A DNA stretch of 64,000 bases from CAYVMN01 sp043808585 (GTDB lineage Bacteria > Desulfobacterota > DSM-4660 > Desulfatiglandales > Desulfatiglandaceae), in NCBI GenBank assembly GCA_043808585.1, contig JAZDES010000224.1:5182-69181 (forward strand), given 5' to 3'. Positions 17,471 through 26,164 of this stretch are shown one piece after another (position 1 is the stretch's first letter; the number at the start of each line of letters is the position of its first letter). Position numbers and translations under genes: made by a program. The notes under the pieces are model-generated. The model ran no database searches, was not told the DNA's origin, and saw only the letters and a program-made list of their open reading frames with translations.

Positions 17471-18835
17471 ATGCAGCAGGCCAAGGGAAAAAAGGCCCCT
17501 TCCTATTTGAAGGTACCCCCTCAGAACATTGAGGCGGAACAGGCCATACTGGGCGGCATCTTGATGAATAATGACGCCCTAAATCAGGTGATGGATATCT
17601 TGTCGCCCGAGGACTTCTACCGCGAGGCAAATATGTCCCTTTTTGAGGGGATGGTCCAATTATATAGTAATGACGAACCAATCGATATCATTACCCTTTC
17701 CAGGTATCTTACCAAGAAGAATCTGTTGGAAAAGGTGGGGGGAACAGAGTACTTGGCTTCCCTGGTAGATGCTGTTTCTACCTCTGCAGGAGTCGCTTTC
17801 CACGCAGAAATAGTAAAGGGGTTATCCGTAAGAAGGAAGCTGATCAGCCAGTGTTCGGTTATTTCTGAGGCCTGTTTTCGGGATCTGGAAGATACCGAGG
17901 ATCTCTTGGATATGGCCGAGCAGTCTATCTTTGATATTGCCGAGGAGCAGGTGGCAGAAGGATTTCAGGGCCTGAATGAGGTCATTGCCACCAGTTTTAG
18001 GCAGTTGGAGAGTGCGGCCCAGTTCGAGGGATATGTGACAGGTGTACCCACCGGGTTTGATGATTTTGATCGCATTACAACGGGCCTTCAGCCGTCTGAC
18101 CTGATTATCATTGCCGGCAGGCCTAGTATGGGGAAGACGGCCCTGGCCCTAAATATCGGGTACAATGCAGCCAAGAGAACCAATAAAGGGGTGGCTATCT
18201 TCTCTCTTGAGATGTCCAAATCACAGCTGGGGATCAGGTTGCTGGGATTTGATTCTGGTATAAACGCCACCAACCTGAGGACCGGCTTCATAAGGGATCA
18301 TGAATGGGGACTGCTGACCGAGTCGGCCAATCGCCTGTCAGAGCTGCCGATCTTTATCGATGACAGCTCGGCCATCAGCGTCCTTGAAATGAAGGCCAAA
18401 TGCAGGAGGCTCAAGAAAAAACACGATCTGGTGCTTGTGATCGTTGATTACCTACAATTGATTCAGGGCCGCAGGTCTGCCGAGTCCCGTCAACTGGAGA
18501 TATCAGAGATCTCGAGATCTTTGAAGGCCTTGGCGAAGGACCTCAATGTCCCGGTTGTTGCCCTTTCCCAGCTAAACAGAAAGGTGGAAGATCGGCCAAA
18601 CAAAAAACCGCAGCTGGCAGATCTGAGGGAGAGCGGTGCAATTGAACAGGATGCAGATGTGATCGCCTTTATTTACAGGGACGAGGTATACCACCCCGAT
18701 TCGACGGAAAACCGCAATATTGCCGACATCAATGTGGCAAAGCAGAGAAATGGACCTACCGGAGGCCTGAAGCTGACCTTTCAGAAGGAGCTTACGCGGT
18801 TTAGAAATTACACTGAACAGGATATTACCGTGTAA
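17471..18835 (+). CDS. dnaB: Replicative DNA helicase DnaB
   Basis: A 454-residue hexameric helicase that unwinds DNA at the fork. The N-terminal primase-interaction domain spans about 15-120 (PPQNIEAEQAILGGIL), and the RecA-like domain holds Walker A GRPSMGKTA (216-224) and Walker B LVIVDYLQLI near 315. The C-terminal KQRNGPTGGLKLTF is conserved. No intein interrupts it. The gene lies in the conserved rpsF-rpsR-rplI-dnaB order. Confidence 0.97.
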   Translation: MQQAKGKKAPSYLKVPPQNIEAEQAILGGILMNNDALNQVMDILSPEDFYREANMSLFEGMVQLYSNDEPIDIITLSRYLTKKNLLEKVGGTEYLASLVDAVSTSAGVAFHAEIVKGLSVRRKLISQCSVISEACFRDLEDTEDLLDMAEQSIFDIAEEQVAEGFQGLNEVIATSFRQLESAAQFEGYVTGVPTGFDDFDRITTGLQPSDLIIIAGRPSMGKTALALNIGYNAAKRTNKGVAIFSLEMSKSQLGIRLLGFDSGINATNLRTGFIRDHEWGLLTESANRLSELPIFIDDSSAISVLEMKAKCRRLKKKHDLVLVIVDYLQLIQGRRSAESRQLEISEISRSLKALAKDLNVPVVALSQLNRKVEDRPNKKPQLADLRESGAIEQDADVIAFIYRDEVYHPDSTENRNIADINVAKQRNGPTGGLKLTFQKELTRFRNYTEQDITV

Positions 18836-18874
18836 AGAGTGGTCGGTTGCTAGTGGTCAGTGATTAGGACCCTG

Positions 18875-20552
18875 ATGCCGGCCAACCGTAAGGCGGATAA
18901 GGGCGTAACTATCGACAAGGTATATGGCAAGACCGGTGGCCTGAAGGCCAGCCAGCAGAAGCGACTTCAGAATCTTTACCGTCGCAGAATACCCCCCCGT
19001 GAAATCATTTCCCACGAATTGACCCGCCAGATCTCCTCTATTTCCCACGAGATGAACAGACAGGTGGCCTTGTTGATGACCCGCAAGGGTCATGTCGAAT
19101 ATGTGATTGTTGGTGACAATAGGCATATATGGATCCCTGACCTGAGCGGCTTCAGGCTGGGGGCAGGCCGTCTCAAGGGCCTTCGATGTATCCACACCCA
19201 CCTGAATGGGGAACCCCTCTCTGAAGAAGACGTATCTGACCTGGTTTTGCTGGGTCTGGACCTCATGGTGTGCGTACAGGTGGATGAAGAGGGGATACCA
19301 GGGTCCATCTCATATGTCAATATCCTGCCGACAAACAGTAAGGGAAAGGGGTGGGACTTAGGTCAGGTCAATGACATCGGGCAATTGGATATCGATTTTC
19401 AGGAGATGATCCGTTCCCTGGAAGAAGAGCTTGGAAGGACTCATGTTGGACGCCCCTTGGAAAGAAAGGAGAAGGCCCTACTGGTGGGGGTGACACCGGA
19501 TTCACGACGACAAGAAGAGGAGTTTCTGGATGAACTTGAGGCCCTGGCCCTTTCTGATGACATAGAGGTGGCTGGGAGGGTAGTCCAGCGGATCAAGAAG
19601 GCCGATCCTCGGTTCTTGATGGGGAAGGGAAAACTAAGTGAACTGGTCCTGCGGTGCCTTCAGGCCGGTTCAAAGCTTTTGATCTTCAATAACGAGTTGA
19701 CGGCTGCCCAGGTAAAGAGCCTGGCTGATTTTACCGAGCTAAAGATCATAGACAGGAGTCAGCTCATTTTGGACATATTCGCCAGGCGCGCAGTGACGAG
19801 AGAGGGAAAGATCCAGGTGGAGCTTGCCCAGTTGAAGTACCTGCTGCCCAGGCTTGCAACCAAGAATACCGCCATGTCTCGACTGACGGGAGGAATAGGA
19901 GGAAGGGGTCCTGGTGAGACCAAGTTGGAGATCAACAGGCGGAGGGTCAGGGAGAGGATCGCAAGATTGAACAGCGAGCTCAGGGAGATCAAACTGCAGA
20001 GGGAGGAAAGGAGGCGCCAGCGGGGGGCGAATAGGTTACCGGTGATCTCCATCGTGGGGTACACCAACGCAGGAAAATCTACTTTATTGAACAGTTTGAC
20101 CCATAGCCATGTGAGCGTCCGGGATCGCCTTTTTGAAACGCTCGATCCCAGCAGTCGGCGCCTGAGGTTCCCTAGGGAGCGGGAGGCGATTATTACTGAC
20201 ACCGTCGGGTTTATCAGAAATCTTCCCAAGAGCCTCATGGAGGCCTTTGCGGCAACGCTCGAAGAGCTTCATGAGGCGGACCTGTTGCTGCACGTAATTG
20301 ATGCCTCCAGCCCCCGAATGGAAGACGAGATCAAGGTCGTTGAACAGGTCTTGATGGACTTAGATCTTAGGGGGATCCCCACCCTTTTAGTCCTCAATAA
20401 GGCAGATCTTATTGGTACTGAGAAGGCCAAGGCCCTGTCAAAAAAAAACGGGAGGGATTGCCCTATCTGCAATTACCCCCCCAAGTCTCTATCCGTTGAC
20501 AGAGAGGATCCAGGCCCTTATACAGCCCCGCTTTTCCACCCAGCAGACTTGA
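18875..20552 (+). CDS. hflX: GTPase HflX, frameshifted at a run of nine A
   Basis: A ribosome-associated GTPase that splits or rescues stalled ribosomes. Visible motifs are GGRGPGETKLE before the G domain, P-loop GYTNAGKST, DTVGF (G3) and LNKADL (G4). After the A9 run at 20440-20448 the frame departs: the direct frame runs on to 20746 as antisense of apbE, while removing one A gives GGIALSAITPPSLYPLTERI, the expected G5 motif and C-terminal helix, stopping at TGA 20550-20552 (558 residues). ATG 18875 follows AGGA; a GTG at 18860 is also in frame. The cause may be a sequencing error in the homopolymer, a real mutation, or transcriptional slippage. The corrected end overlaps apbE by 35 bases, tail to tail. 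Confidence 0.85.
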
Positions 20553-21579
20553 ATTTTTTCCCATCCCTGGCAATAACGAGGCATTCGCACCCGGGAAGGC
20601 TGTTTATGAATATGGTCCCCTGGGCGGGATCCATGACAAATACGCTCGTAGAAAGGGCATCTGCGGCCATAGTATTGTCTGCTATGACAGAGACGCTGGT
20701 GCTTGCCTCCGGCGACCGGCCGGTTGAGGGGTTTACGATGTGGTGAAACATCTTCTCCCGATCAAAATAGACCTCGTAATTACCTGATGTTGCAATGGCC
20801 CCGTCAGACATGTTTATAATATCGGGATACCTTTTTTCCTTTTTGGGGTCCTGGATGGCGATGACCCAGGGTTTCCTGTCCTGTCTGAGGCCCCTGGCCC
20901 TGATGTCACCACCGGCATTAATCAGGTGATTCTTGATGTTACGGCTCACAAGGACCTCGGAGGCCTTGTCGACAATATAGCCCTTGGCAATGCCGTCCAA
21001 GGTGATCCCCATACCTGGTTTCTTAAACCGCAGGGTACGGCCGTTCAGTTCAATCATGTCAGAACCCACCAGCCCCAGGACCTTATTCAGTTCTGTTTCA
21101 GCCGGGCGGATGTCCTTTCCCGATGCGAACTTTTCCCTGAAGAGATCTACTACGGGCTTGACCGATATATCAAAACATCTGCCGCTAATCCGGTAATAGT
21201 CCAATCCGGTCGCCACCACATGGACCACTTCAGGGGGAACATCAACAAGGACCCCTTCCCTGTTCAGCTGGGCGACTGCGGTTGTTTCATCAAAGCGGCT
21301 CATGGCTCGGGTCAGACGGTCGATCTCCTCAAAGGCCAGTCCCATAGCCTCCTCTGCCTCGTCTTGTGACGGGTGAATTAGGGTCATAGAGACAAAGGTC
21401 CCCATCGCCAACCGGGTCTTTGAAACCTTATACAATTTCCGATTGAATCGGACCGCCTCTGCCGCAGAGGGAATGATACCACCGGTCGCAAGGCCCAAGC
21501 CCAGAAGTCCCGAGAGTCTCAAGAACGCCCGTCGGTTCATACTCCAAAGCTTATCAGTTGCAGGGTTCATTATTTTCAT
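20518..21579 (-). CDS. apbE: FAD:protein FMN transferase ApbE
   Basis: A 353-residue exported enzyme that transfers FMN from FAD to threonines of RnfD and RnfG. The N-terminus MNRRAFLRLSGLLGLGLATGG is a twin-arginine signal; MGTFVSMTL, AMSRFDETTAVAQLNR, GMGITLDGIAKGYIVDKA and HHIVNPSTGRSP are the ApbE core and the T.AD.LSTSVFV end is intact. GGAGG lies before ATG 21579; an in-frame start at 21699 would overlap rnfB. As last gene of the rnf operon its job is evident. Its 3' end overlaps hflX. Confidence 0.95.
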   Translation of the reverse strand: MKIMNPATDKLWSMNRRAFLRLSGLLGLGLATGGIIPSAAEAVRFNRKLYKVSKTRLAMGTFVSMTLIHPSQDEAEEAMGLAFEEIDRLTRAMSRFDETTAVAQLNREGVLVDVPPEVVHVVATGLDYYRISGRCFDISVKPVVDLFREKFASGKDIRPAETELNKVLGLVGSDMIELNGRTLRFKKPGMGITLDGIAKGYIVDKASEVLVSRNIKNHLINAGGDIRARGLRQDRKPWVIAIQDPKKEKRYPDIINMSDGAIATSGNYEVYFDREKMFHHIVNPSTGRSPEASTSVSVIADNTMAADALSTSVFVMDPAQGTIFINSLPGCECLVIARDGKKFKSAGWKSGAV

Positions 21580-21614
21580 TATATTCCTCCTTGAATAGCT
21601 TGCGTTATTTGTGA

Positions 21615-22478
21615 CTATGCTGCCGTTTGAATGTTCTGCTCTGCCTCTTGAGGCGCCCGGTAATGCCTGAAGATATCCCTGGGGCACTTCTCCGCGCATA
21701 TCTCTTCACATTGGGGGCCATAGTCCATACATTTCTGATGGTCAATCTTTACCAGGTTATCCTCCAGGGCTATGGCCTCTGCAGGGCATGATTTGACGCA
21801 CATCTTACAGGCGATACAGCCGACCTCACAGGTCTGCTTGACCGCCTTGCCCGTATCCCGGGTACTGCAAGGGACCCAAACCCTGGCCTTTAGAGGCATA
21901 AGCTCAATGATGCCCTTGGGACAGGTACGGACGCAGGTCCCGCAGCCCACACAGAGCCTGGTATCCACCAAAGGAAAGTCCTCCACCATGGTAATGGCAT
22001 CAAAGGGGCAGGCCTTGGCACAGTCGCCCAGTCCTACGCAGGCATACCGGCAGGCTGCAGGTCCCCCGAAGGCCAGGTTGGCAGCCGTGCATGTACCATA
22101 CCCGATGTAGGCCAGCTTTTTCTGGACCTTCCCCTCTACCCTTGAGCAGCGGATAGCAGCGATCAGATTCTCCACTGCGGCCATCTTCTTGCCCGATATC
22201 TCTGCCACCATCCCGGCAACCTCAGCCTTTCCCGGAAAACAGAGGTTGGGAGGGACATCAGGTTCATTGATTACCGCTTCGGCATATGCTTCACATCCAG
22301 GGAAGCCGCATCCACCTCACTGGGCCCCTGCCAGGACTTCCAGGACTTCTTCCACCTTTGGGTTGGCCTCAACGGCAAATTTGTTCGCTGCCAGGGCAAG
22401 TCCGATCCCGAAAAAGAGACCGATACAGCCGAGCACCGCCAGGCCACCCAGGGCCAGTTTTATCAACGTCGGGTCCAT
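21615..22478 (-). CDS. rnfB: RnfB, ion-translocating ferredoxin:NAD+ oxidoreductase subunit, with predicted selenocysteine
   Basis: Read through the TGA at 22317-22319 the frame gives 287 residues. Residues 1-30 are a membrane anchor, and the loop that is normally QCGxCGYPGC reads AQ-TGA-GGCGFPGC, so position 54 is Sec in place of the first [4Fe-4S] cysteine; the other ligands are Cys57, Cys62 and Cys80. Downstream are ferredoxin-like clusters (CVGLGDCAKACPFDA, CVGCGTCVRTCP, CIACKMCVKSCP and a last CxxxC group). AAGGAG precedes ATG 22478, 20 bases after rnfA. A SECIS-like hairpin follows the TGA. Ordinary annotation would start at 22211 and lose anchor and first cluster. A nonsense mutation is the alternative, though everything around it is conserved. 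Confidence 0.85.
22288..22306 (-). promoter_or_regulatory. Predicted SECIS hairpin for RnfB
   Basis: In the mRNA, GCUUCCC and GUGAAGC pair with one C-U mismatch around the loop UGGAU, 18-22 bases after the UGA, with G as the second loop base. Ignoring the last pair gives a five-pair stem and a nine-base loop. Position and loop match the hairpin behind the rhodanese TGA. Confidence 0.6.
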
Positions 22479-22497
22479 CAATACTCCTTAGTCACTC

Positions 22498-23460
22498 CTA
22501 AAAGAGAGACATACCTGAAAAGCCCAAGAAGGCGAGGGCGAAGAGACCTGCAACCACAAAGGCGACGGGAAGCCCCCTGTATGTAAGGGGGACATTGGCC
22601 AGTTCAAGCCTCTCCCTCACAGAGGACATCAAAAACAGGGCGATCAGGAACCCTGCTCCCGCTCCGAAGGCCAGCATCAGGCTTTCCAGGGCATTGTATT
22701 CATTGTCTGCCAGCATCAAGGGTACCGCAATAATGATACAGTTGGCAATCACCAGCACGAGGTAAACCCCGAATGCCTTAAAGAGCATGGGATTGACCTT
22801 TCTCAAGATCGTATCCACCGCCTGGACCGAAAGAGAGACCAGACCAATAAATACAACTATCTGCAAGAAATCGAGTCTATAGGGCTTCAGGATGAACTGG
22901 TAGAGGAACCAGGCCATCATGGCGCTGAAGACGATGACGATGGTGAAGGTGATACCCATTCCAACGGCCGTGGACTTTTTCTTAGAGGTCCCGAAGAAGA
23001 CACACAGCCCCAAATATTTGGTAAAAACAAAGTTGTTGATTATCATGGCGCCAATCAGAATGGAGAAGAGGTATCCCACATAGAGTTTCTTTACACCCAA
23101 AAGGGCGGTGCCCAACGACCTGCCATCGGACCTGATTTCACTGATCTTAAGAATGTGGGGTTGATCCTGATTAAGATCCCCTTCAAAGGTCAGGGTTACG
23201 GTGGTTCTGTCGGGGCTAAGGCTTGCCTGAGTGATTTTCAACAGTATATCAGGGTCCTGTTTTTCATAGACCTGGTAATTGGCCATGTCTTTGGCCCAAT
23301 CCGCTTCAACAGGGCCTGCAAAGAAAATAACGATGCGGTTTGAATCCTTGAAGGCCGTCTTCTTTACAAAGCGATGTCCCTGCTCGCAGCCGCCCAGCAA
23401 GAGAAGGCCCAGCATGAGCAGCGCGGCCAGAGAAAGATGTCCCAGTCTCATAATTTTCAT
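22498..23460 (-). CDS. rnfA: RnfA with an N-terminal lipoprotein / Ig-like extension
   Basis: A 320-residue protein; ordinary RnfA is about 190. Residues about 127-320 are RnfA (YLFSILIGAMIINNFVFTKYLG, six hydrophobic helices, C-terminal FLGFSGMSLF), an integral Rnf subunit that holds a membrane-embedded cluster. Residues 1-25 form a signal peptide ending in the lipobox LLGGC, and residues about 26-115 resemble an SbsA-type Ig-like domain (NRIVIFFAGPVEADW, then VTLTFEGDL). No separate start with a ribosome binding site lies at the junction; an internal GTG exists but lacks one. The gene begins 6 bases after rnfE. Confidence 0.88.
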   Translation of the reverse strand: MKIMRLGHLSLAALLMLGLLLLGGCEQGHRFVKKTAFKDSNRIVIFFAGPVEADWAKDMANYQVYEKQDPDILLKITQASLSPDRTTVTLTFEGDLNQDQPHILKISEIRSDGRSLGTALLGVKKLYVGYLFSILIGAMIINNFVFTKYLGLCVFFGTSKKKSTAVGMGITFTIVIVFSAMMAWFLYQFILKPYRLDFLQIVVFIGLVSLSVQAVDTILRKVNPMLFKAFGVYLVLVIANCIIIAVPLMLADNEYNALESLMLAFGAGAGFLIALFLMSSVRERLELANVPLTYRGLPVAFVVAGLFALAFLGFSGMSLF

Positions 23461-23466
23461 GATCCC

Positions 23467-24084
23467 TTAACCCTTCTTTTTCCGGTTATATACCAGTTCC
23501 ACATAATTGAACATCGCCATCATGATTCCAACGCAGAAGAAACCGGCAGCCGGGAGCACGAAGAAAAGGAGTGGCCGGAACCCAAGAACATCATAGCCGA
23601 AAATTGTTCCCATCCCCAATAGCTCTCTAACAAGGCCGAGCGACATCATTCCGAACATGAAACCGAGTCCCATACCCAGGCCGTCCCAAAAAGAGGACTT
23701 GAGCGAGTTCTTGCAGGCGAACATCTCTAAGCGCATGGTGATTATGGCAAAGGCCACTATAAGTTTTACAAAGATGCCCATTTGTTTATAGGCCACCGGC
23801 ACGTATGCGGCCAGGACCAGGTCAATAACCGTCACCCAAGTTGCAATTGTCAGGGTATAAGTGGGAATCCGGATACGTGGGTTTATGTGGTCTTTGATCG
23901 CAGCGATGGTGCAGCTGGAAAAGACCTGCACAAAAAGCACGGCGATACCGAGCAGGAGGCCGTTCATTACGGTAGTGCTGATTCCCACGGCCGGGCACAT
24001 GGAAAGGGCCAGACGAAAGATGGGGTTTTCATTCAATATCCCATCAAGAAAGAGCCGGGAATTTGTCTTTGTGGTGGCAGGCAA
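23467..24084 (-). CDS. rnfE: RnfE, membrane subunit of the Rnf complex
   Basis: A 205-residue polytopic protein paralogous to RnfA but inserted in the opposite orientation. NPIFRLALSMCPAVGISTT near residues 20-38 and the KNSLKSSFWDGLGMGLGF region near 125-142 are diagnostic. The start is TTG at 24084, backed by GGGAGGAGG a few bases upstream. It lies 14 bases after rnfG in the C-D-G-E-A-B order. Confidence 0.95.
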   Translation of the reverse strand: MPATTKTNSRLFLDGILNENPIFRLALSMCPAVGISTTVMNGLLLGIAVLFVQVFSSCTIAAIKDHINPRIRIPTYTLTIATWVTVIDLVLAAYVPVAYKQMGIFVKLIVAFAIITMRLEMFACKNSLKSSFWDGLGMGLGFMFGMMSLGLVRELLGMGTIFGYDVLGFRPLLFFVLPAAGFFCVGIMMAMFNYVELVYNRKKKG

Positions 24085-24098
24085 TCTCTTCCTCCTCC

Positions 24099-25007
24099 CT
24101 AAAAGGCCACTGGAATATGCTGGCGTTCAATTATATTACCCAATAGGTTGATCCGGTAAGCAAATTTCTTGATCATGTTTTTTACGCCCTCGGTTACGGA
24201 TTTGCTGGATATGGTTGCGCCGGTCAGGGCATATATATCTTTGTCCATATATATGCTTCTTATGGTATCCACTTCCCCTTTTGGGATTGGTTCTCCTTTA
24301 TCCGGCTCCAGATATCTCTTATATTCCTCCGGCAAGGGTTCTTTGATAACCGTGAGCTCCTTGATCTTCTGAAAGGACTTACCCTTGAACTGATTCTTGA
24401 AATAGCCCTGCTCGATCTCTGCCCCCAGCCCCGGGTCTTCTTCATGTTCTGTGATATCCAGCCCTAAGATAGTGAAGGAGGGGTCAAGGGCCAGCATCAC
24501 ATGGATAAAGGTCTTGAACCCTGGGAACTCACCCGGGAGAAGATAGGCAAGGCGCCTGTCTCCCAGCTTTGCAATCACTGTGGAATCAGCATAGATAAAT
24601 CTCTTTGGCGGTTTTAGCACGGATTCCAACGCAGATTTCCGCTCACTGGGCTCTGAGGCGCCTTCCGGCGTGATGTCCAGGCTGAATCGGCCAACAAACT
24701 GCCCGGCTAAATCAATGACCACCAGCTCATAGGCTGCCTTGCCCCCGGCTGCTACCGGTAGCATATATCCCAGGGTCTTTGTCTCGCCGTCCTCAATGAT
24801 ATAGCGATAGATGTTATAGAACTCGAGGTCGGAAGGGGCAGGATTGGCCTTACCATATCCCAGCAACCCGAGCATGGTCTCCTGGATATTGAGGTGCTCG
24901 TTGTGCCTCTTTGCCTTGTCGGTGATGGTGTTGACAGCCCCCATTACCAGGGCAGCAATCAGACACGAGATGGTGAGGGCGACTGTTATCCGAAAGATTT
25001 CTCTCAT
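24099..25007 (-). CDS. rnfG: RnfG, flavin-carrying subunit of the Rnf complex
   Basis: A 302-residue single-pass protein with an N-terminal helix (MREIFRITVALTISCLIAAL) and a periplasmic FMN-binding domain. DIYALTGATISS near residue 265 is the flavinylation motif; the Thr of TGAT receives FMN from ApbE. HEEDPGLGAEI is the second conserved stretch. ATG 25007 overlaps the rnfD stop as ATGA. An upstream in-frame start at 25157 would only read through rnfD. It is longer than typical RnfG (about 200), with an insertion of about 100 residues before the motif region. Confidence 0.93.
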   Translation of the reverse strand: MREIFRITVALTISCLIAALVMGAVNTITDKAKRHNEHLNIQETMLGLLGYGKANPAPSDLEFYNIYRYIIEDGETKTLGYMLPVAAGGKAAYELVVIDLAGQFVGRFSLDITPEGASEPSERKSALESVLKPPKRFIYADSTVIAKLGDRRLAYLLPGEFPGFKTFIHVMLALDPSFTILGLDITEHEEDPGLGAEIEQGYFKNQFKGKSFQKIKELTVIKEPLPEEYKRYLEPDKGEPIPKGEVDTIRSIYMDKDIYALTGATISSKSVTEGVKNMIKKFAYRINLLGNIIERQHIPVAF

Positions 25008-26164
25008 TTCACAGCACCTTTTTCCGGGGCAAAGCGCCTGGGACCAAACCAACCCTCCAGGGCCGGGGCGACGGGGTTCATGAGCAAAATAGCATAGCAG
25101 ATCCCTTCGGGATACCCCCCCTTTAATCGTATGAGGACAGTAAGGGCGCCAATACATGTCCCGAAAATGAGCTTTCCTATCGGCTGGCTCGGAGAGGTTA
25201 CATAGTCAGTGGCCATAAAGAACGCCCCCAGCATTACACCCCCTGAGAGAACGGCCAGGAGGGGATTGCCGGTAAACAAATTCTCGCCGCCAAATACCCA
25301 GGTAAGGACCCCAATGGTTACGATGATGGATGCCGGGGTATGCCAGGTGATGTATCTCTTATAGAGGAGATAGAGGCCCCCGAGTAAGATGAGGAGAGCA
25401 GAGGTTTCACCAATACACCCTGGCCTCCAGCCTATGAAGAAATCGCCGTAAATGGTTGACATGGCCCCAAACTTCTCGATCACGGCCTGAATACCGTAGT
25501 GCTTCAGCACATAGAGCGGCGTTGCCGTTGAAATTGCGTCCAGCCCTGGCCCCATGTATTTAAAGACAGAGGCGTCTCGAATGGGGGGAAGCCAGGCCGA
25601 GGTCATGGCAACGGGAAATGTGGCAACGAGAAAGGCCCTCCCGATAAGGGCAGGGTTGAATATATTAAACCCCAGTCCGCCCAGGAGGTGTTTGGCTATG
25701 TATAGGGCCATGACAGCCCCCAGAATAGGGAGCCAATAGGGGACGCCCGGTGGAATGATGTAGGCCAAGAGGAGCCCTGTAATGACGGCACTTCCGTCTC
25801 TAATTGTGATGGGGCGATGGAAGACCTTTTGGCTAACGGCCTCTGTGGCCACACAGGCCCCCACACTTACCAATGTGATAATGAGAGTCTGGAAGCCAAA
25901 GATAAAGACAGAGAGTATAAGAGGGGGGAGGAGGCAGCCCACAACGGTCCACATGATCCGTTCCACCGACTCTCCACTCTTTATATGGGGCGAGACAGAG
26001 ACCGTCCATAAACGGCTTTCGGTTACAGAAAGGGCGCTATTTTTTGCTTGTTCTTCGATGGCGTCAACCCTCCGTAGTGCTATTTCTTGGCCTTCATCTT
26101 GGCAAGCCGAATGAACTGCACCAGGGGCCGTTTGGCCGGACAGGCGTATGCGCAACAGCCGCAC
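25004..26164 (-). CDS. rnfD: RnfD, membrane flavoprotein of the Rnf complex
   Basis: A polytopic subunit with about ten helices. DAISTATPL (mid protein) is the D-x-x-S-x-A-T flavinylation motif whose Thr carries FMN; the start SVSPHIKSGESVERIM and NPVAPALEGW end match RnfD. The left boundary is uncertain. The longest reading (GTG 26164) overlaps rnfC by 85 bases; the only other standard start (GTG 25966) would delete the conserved SPHIKSG motif. An ATC at 26057-26059 lies just behind GGAGGG and would give 351 residues of normal length, so a non-canonical start is possible. Confidence 0.92.
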   Translation of the reverse strand: MRLLRIRLSGQTAPGAVHSACQDEGQEIALRRVDAIEEQAKNSALSVTESRLWTVSVSPHIKSGESVERIMWTVVGCLLPPLILSVFIFGFQTLIITLVSVGACVATEAVSQKVFHRPITIRDGSAVITGLLLAYIIPPGVPYWLPILGAVMALYIAKHLLGGLGFNIFNPALIGRAFLVATFPVAMTSAWLPPIRDASVFKYMGPGLDAISTATPLYVLKHYGIQAVIEKFGAMSTIYGDFFIGWRPGCIGETSALLILLGGLYLLYKRYITWHTPASIIVTIGVLTWVFGGENLFTGNPLLAVLSGGVMLGAFFMATDYVTSPSQPIGKLIFGTCIGALTVLIRLKGGYPEGICYAILLMNPVAPALEGWFGPRRFAPEKGAVK

